Part shown: piece by piece, positions 59,503 to 64,000 of the stretch
Position numbering within the stretch: position 1 is the stretch's first letter
Layout: the number at the start of each line of letters is the position of its first letter
Source: Gibbula magus
Taxonomy: Eukaryota > Mollusca > Gastropoda > Trochida > Trochidae
Direction of reading: 5' to 3'
Length of the DNA stretch: 64,000 nt
NCBI GenBank assembly: GCA_936450465.1
Contig: OW388298.1
Span: forward strand, 8,106,035 to 8,170,034
Program-made: the position numbers and the translations under genes
Notes under the pieces: generated by a model
Told to the model about the DNA's origin: nothing
The model's input: the letters and a program-made list of their open reading frames with translations, nothing else
The model's database searches: none

Positions 59503-59718
59503 CAAATGGCTAATCCTGTTCGCAACGTGTTTGACAATTACAAGCATCCGACGTTTAGTGCAAACAGACGGCTTAGATCACCAACAAACTCAAACAGAAC
59601 AATATTGAACCAGAGATTGAATTCAGCTGAAGTAGGATATGATTGCCTTCAAAGGCAAATGCATTTCTGGTCATCTTTATTGCCAACCAATGACTCTTCA
59701 CCGCCATCAGATCTATAA
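59503..59718 (+). other. Candidate terminal exon
   Basis: A plausible acceptor (TTTTGAATTCAG, ending 59502) leads into a frame QMANPVRNVFDNYKHPTFSA that ends LLPTNDSSPPSDL and a TAA at 59716. It is hydrophilic and basic in the middle (NRRLRSPTNSNR), like a cytoplasmic tail. No polyadenylation signal is seen close by. No family is recognised. Confidence 0.25.
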
Positions 59719-60503
59719 AGCAATATTAGCAAACATCACGACACAAACGTATTGACTGAGAAATTGGACGATGGTCTAAAGCTTTGATGAATATTTGATT
59801 GGATTTGTATTGTATGCGTGTTTGTTTTGGTTACTCGTGTATAATAACAAGCAGAGCGATATTTGCCAAAGTCTGGAATCATATGATAAGGTTTTTAAAC
59901 CTATTAAATGGCAATATTCGATGGTTTTATCCTATTTTCATTCCTTCACTTCCTGACTTATAATTTTCTACTTCGGTACTTCAGTTGATTGGTAAAGTGC
60001 TTTATGATTCCTGTGTAAATGCCTGGAACCATTTCGTTGACTGGTCACTTTATCTATGATATCCAGGGAATGGCTGCTACATTATATGGACGAGTAAATG
60101 ATCTGTGAAAAATAGAGATTTTCCTATAAATGAAAGGATCTGCCTGTAACGAGTTGTATTGGTATTACCATATTGCATTTTATACATGATCATATATTTT
60201 GTGTTGACATACACGGTGTCCGGGCTTGGTTCATGGAATGACAGACACATTTATCATTAAATGAAAAAGCTGGCCGTTTATATATGTATCTTATTAAAAC
60301 TTGTCTGTGTCGATATCGCATTGAAAGATAGAATCTACCTTAATCAGAGAATAGGATCACCTCATGGTTCTGGAATCCAGATCACAGAAGTTCAGTGTTG
60401 CTTTTAAGAGAAGTTCACTTATATCATGGTGAACTGCTTGAGAGGCATTCCAGAAGGTGGTGTTGTAGAGAAGACACAGTTTATGTACATTGTATGGATG
60501 ATG
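59719..60503. other. No feature seen
   Basis: Unique sequence. The left flank of the following hairpin may be part of the same element, but boundaries cannot be set. Confidence 0.35.
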
Positions 60504-60604
60504 AACTTCTTTATTCAACAATGGCGACGTTCTGACGATCATTACACCGTATATCAAGCATCATGATGCTTATACCGAAACGTCATCTGCTAAATAAAGA
60601 AGTT
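60504..60604. mobile_element. Hairpin element with AACTTCTTTATT ends
   Basis: AACTTCTTTATT at the left pairs with AATAAAGAAGTT at the right. The centre is a further inverted repeat, AGCATCATGATGCT, and ACGTT/AACGT-type words lie between. The whole 100 bases can fold as one imperfect hairpin. It resembles a MITE or the palindromic end of a larger element. Confidence 0.7.
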
Positions 60605-61773
60605 AACAATCAATAAACATCACGTGCAATTTATATCACGGTCGCTGGCTTACATGAAGGGATGGTAGCTTTGATTTGTGTTGCCTTCAAGTGTGCAACT
60701 CGTGGATGGGACTGCACATACACATCATGTGAAGTATTAATTATATAAATAAGCTTCGAAATATGTTGGACAAAATTATTATGGAGCATTTTTCATATTT
60801 ACAAGACTCAAGTATTCTCTAGATGATATAAAATTAAAGCTGAAATTCAACTGAAAAGTTCAATTATCTAAAGCAAGTTTGGATATTCGAAAAGGATATG
60901 TTGAGCGTATCTTCAATTCAAGAATAGTTGAATTATAAGACGACGGTTTTTAATATTGGAAACCATTGTCCGCATTATATATTGACAATGTTATAAGTAA
61001 TAAGCAGAAAACCTAACAGTGCACTCAATTACGTTGTTGCACGAGTTTTGAGGAATTCAACCGAATAAGTCAAAAACTAAAAGAGACATGACACACTAAA
61101 GCAAGTTATTCATTCATTATTTATTATATAAAAAAAGACTCTCCTTGTCATGGATACGAGACATGAACCATACGTAATTAACGTAAAAGCGTTTAATTTG
61201 AGTGCATTCTCATAACAACGTTCTTTACCCAAAAAGTAGTTATTTATTGGGAGGACAACGCGGTAAATAATTTATCAAGAAAAATGCTTAAAAATGTTCT
61301 TTTTGTAATAAAAAACAGGCAGCCAACATTTCACTTACTCTGATTAAAATAACTTCTTGTTTATAGTCAAGAAAGGAGCAAGAAGACGTCGAGGCACTCA
61401 GTGTACATCACTTTGAGAACAGTCAGCTGCAGATTGATTTTCCATTTAAACCCATTACTCGTTCAGTTCTGAAGGCATCCTCCATCAAATGTCAATTATA
61501 TATCTATAACAACTCGTATACAAGGGCTGGATTGAATTAGTGTTCCAAATGTCACTTGAACTACAGCGAACAATCATTTTGAAAGCTTTTTAATCAGCCA
61601 ATTGTGACATATTATTCCATTAACAAGATACATCAAGACATAATCGTTTCGAAAATGCTAAAGTCATTGACGTTTTACTTTTGTTTTTGTGTAGACGCAA
61701 CAATGACGGACTGGCTTAAAATTCCAGAATGGTCATTATGCAAGAGAACAACGATTACATGCATAAGAACGGG
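60605..61773. other. No feature seen
   Basis: AT-rich unique sequence. A 103-codon frame begins at 61604 but runs into the MITE and then SINE sequence, so it is a chance frame. Confidence 0.4.
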
Positions 61774-61883
61774 CACAGGACAAAAAGTGGTGGAATCCAT
61801 TTGCCGGATCCTTCCGGATTCTCCCAAAAAAAGAAGAATTAGGAAGGATCCGGCAAGCGGATTCCTTGACTTTTGGTCATGTG
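61774..61883. mobile_element. MITE copy 2 with CACAGGACAAAA ends
   Basis: It begins CACAGGACAAAAAGTGGTGG and ends CTTTTGGTCATGTG. The middle pairs TTTGCCGGATCCTTCC with GGAAGGATCCGGCAAG, separated by an A-rich loop. It is the same family as 59208-59311. Confidence 0.8.
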
Positions 61884-61903
61884 GGGAACGTACTTGTGCA
61901 TGC

Positions 61904-62387
61904 GAGGTGAGCTGATTTTGATTTAAACCCCGCTGTTACGAGTATTCACTCATATCACGGCTGCTAGTGATATTGCCCGCAACACCAGTGTGACTATGTA
62001 TCTAATATATATATCTATCTATATATACTAATATTTGAAGTGTAAAGAAACAGATTGAGAGAAACTGAATGTCGTTTTAAACTGTTCTGAACATGTAAAG
62101 GATGTGTGTGTGTTACATATTGGTTTGTATATTTGCAAAACGAATGATTTGTTGCAATTTCTCAAAAGTGTTTCGCCTGAATAGATACGTCAGTATCAAT
62201 CTCATTTAACTCAGATCGAAGGTACCGTTCCCTAATTGTATTGCTCCACAGGGGGTCATACGCTGTCAATTTTACTTCCTCAACTATGTTACATCAGTGA
62301 GTCATCTGACTCGCCGCGTTTTCATTTAAATCATATACATGCATTAACAAATCGGATTGCGGTGAAACCTGCGAGCATCGCCTGGAA
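61904..62387 (-). mobile_element. SINE fragment split by a 350-bp insert
   Basis: The part 61904-62000 matches the 3' half of the SINE family (GAGGTGAG tail, CACTCATATCACGGCTGCTA, GCCCGCAAC). The next family segment, ATTGCGGTGAAACCTGCGAG, appears only at 62355. The intervening about 353 bases include a TATATA/TATCTATC run and no recognised element. The tRNA half is missing beyond 62387. Confidence 0.65.
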
Positions 62388-62389
62388 AA

Positions 62390-63609
62390 TCAGTCACATT
62401 GGAACATCTAGAGATGAAAGTATGCATACGCTCTGCTTTATCAAATGTTTACTAAGGAAATAATTTCTGCCAGAAATGTAAGTTTTAGTAAACACAGATT
62501 TCGAAGTGCGAACAATCAATATATAAACGTTAACGAACACTCATGTAACTGTTATCGAATTCAAAGTTTAATTTAATTGTGTTTATAAGCTCCTTCCTTA
62601 ATCGTCTAAAGGTGCTTCTAACTCAAAAGATGAACTGTTCTATTCTGTCACAGACTTGGACATTATAAGTCTAAGCCACTTTAACATACTGTCCATAATT
62701 AAAATACACAATACAATACAATGTACAATACACATTTGGCAAATGAACTTTAAAAAAAAAATTACATCAAGGAAATTGGTATTATTCAAGATAATTTATA
62801 ATCATTTCAACCCTGGCCTATTCTCACATCAGTGTTTAAGTCGCGAGAATGGACACATCAAGCAGAGGGAGCATATATATTTTAGTTCAACAATGTAGCG
62901 TATTACAAAAGAGGACATCAAAGAAATAATTGATTTTGCCTAGGGCTATAGTTCAATGTTCACTTTAACCGACTTTAAAGTAATTATTGAATGTTAATGA
63001 CATACATGGTTCGTGTTGCCAGACAATGATCTACTTCCCGTTACCACCTATTTACAGAGACATAGATTCAAACTGGAATCATTTTATAGTATTTTATCAC
63101 TTTACAGAGGCATACGTTTTAGTTCGTCGTATTTACACAGATATGGAGTCTAAAAGAAAGTATTGTATCTGCAATGTGATGCTTTTCTCAAACATAGATT
63201 GAGACATTAGTAAAAAAAAGGACATACATCTTCTATATATAAACCATTTTGTTCATCTCTTTGCTATCAGAGAACTGTTTCACCAAATGCGAACTAAAGA
63301 ATATTACATATCACGTTGTTGGTCCTAAGCTAATGTTATATTACCTTATCAGCTAATTACAATTTACACACAATTGAAACCATTGCGTAATTGACCAAAC
63401 TACAAAAATCTGATAGATGGAAACCATTTGACGTTTATGGAAGCTAAAATTAGAAAACGTAAGTAGCAAATATGTAAAATCAGCCCCGGTAAACATGCTA
63501 ATTTCAGATTGACAATTTTATACAATATGAGAACAATTAAAATGTCAAATAAACACAGTTTGAGCTCATATAATCAACTAAGTATTTTTATATTTACAAA
63601 ATATATAAA
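62390..63609. other. No feature seen
   Basis: Unique AT-rich sequence. Small frames at 62656 and 62987 show no motif. Confidence 0.4.
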
Positions 63610-63914
63610 GTGAGGTGAGTTAGGGTTTAAGAGTATTTAACTTATATCGCGGCTACTACACGTAGTATTATGACAGGGAGAAAGCCCGCAACGCCACATG
63701 GCTATGCATTGCAGTGAAACCTGCGAGCATCGGCTGGAACTAGCGAACCATGGGTGGTACTGCACTGAAATTCAGTGTAGCATTGCACCAAAACCTTACT
63801 GCGTGTAGAACAGTTCTCTACTGCAGACAGAGTTGCCGTGCCCCTGGCGGGATTCGAACCCCGGACCTATTGATCCAAAGCCGAACGCGCTAAACACTGG
63901 CTATCCCGTCCCCT
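63610..63914 (-). mobile_element. tRNA-derived SINE, full length
   Basis: On the minus strand it starts GGGGACGGGATAGCCAGTG (box A region) with box B GGGTTCGAATCCCGCC near 63850. The body has AGAACTGTTCTACACGCAGT, TTTCAGTGCAG, CACATGGC and GCCCGCAACGCC-type anchors. The tail is short (GTGAGGTGAG region at 63610). It is the best preserved minus-strand copy. Confidence 0.9.
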
Positions 63915-64000
63915 ATATGAATTGATCACATATAGCAAATTCAACTGCTCTTATGTTATACACAATCAGACATTAGTTTAGATGAATGGAAAAGTCGTGC

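Noticed and set aside
61604..61915. 103-codon protein frame
   Set aside because: It runs through a MITE and into SINE sequence, so it is not a gene.

Overview
This window looks like non-coding and decayed DNA from an animal nuclear genome, most likely a marine mollusc (probably a gastropod). The evidence is low GC, the absence of bacterial-style gene packing, several families of LINE remnants, tRNA-headed SINEs with good Pol III box A/B sequences and GTGAG-type tails, miniature inverted-repeat elements (MITEs), and short exon-like open frames flanked by GT/AG sites. The taxonomic guess is inference from repeat style only. No complete protein-coding gene is visible. The one long intact frame belongs to a retrotransposon.

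The left three quarters (1 to about 46.9 kb) is a decayed segmental-duplication array. Unit A (1-9.0 kb) and unit B (9.83-16.2 kb) are collinear. Unit C (20.84-32.43 kb) is collinear with unit D (33.09-40.3 kb) and unit E (40.54-45.9 kb), and a fragment F lies at 46.6-46.9 kb. A/B and C/D/E/F share modules, but at least one module is inverted between the two groups. A start module carrying exon S occurs at the left ends of B, C and D, and its tail starts the window. A short conserved module (M) recurs seven times. The units carry exon-like pieces: a Met-start exon (6.02 kb), a frame resembling the N-terminal half of a zona pellucida (ZP) domain (6.1 and 15.4 kb), a Cys-rich exon candidate (6.65 kb), and exon S (19.5 kb). 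Most copies are broken by stops or frameshifts. The likeliest reading is a tandemly duplicated, largely pseudogenised gene family, possibly encoding ZP-domain proteins.

Transposons decorate and date this array. They include a 5'-truncated LINE remnant in A (0.7-2.75 kb), a Tx1/L1-like LINE in B interrupted by a second LINE (16.2-17.7 kb), a nearly intact 1.5-kb LINE in D whose empty site is visible in C (36.03-37.57 kb), a SINE in C absent from D and E, a Tc1/mariner tail (25.7-26.0 kb), and several MITEs. Two minisatellites (12.6 and 27.5 kb) sit where sister units carry one or no copy of the unit, so they arose after duplication.

The right quarter (46.9-64 kb) is mostly unrecognised AT-rich sequence. 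It holds a 41-copy, almost perfectly homogeneous 45-bp tandem array (48.81-50.66 kb), three SINE copies, two copies of a GGACAAAA-ended MITE, a hairpin element, a tRNA-like element and a stray fragment of unit C (58.85-59.15 kb). Two weak exon candidates lie at 47.4 and 59.5 kb.
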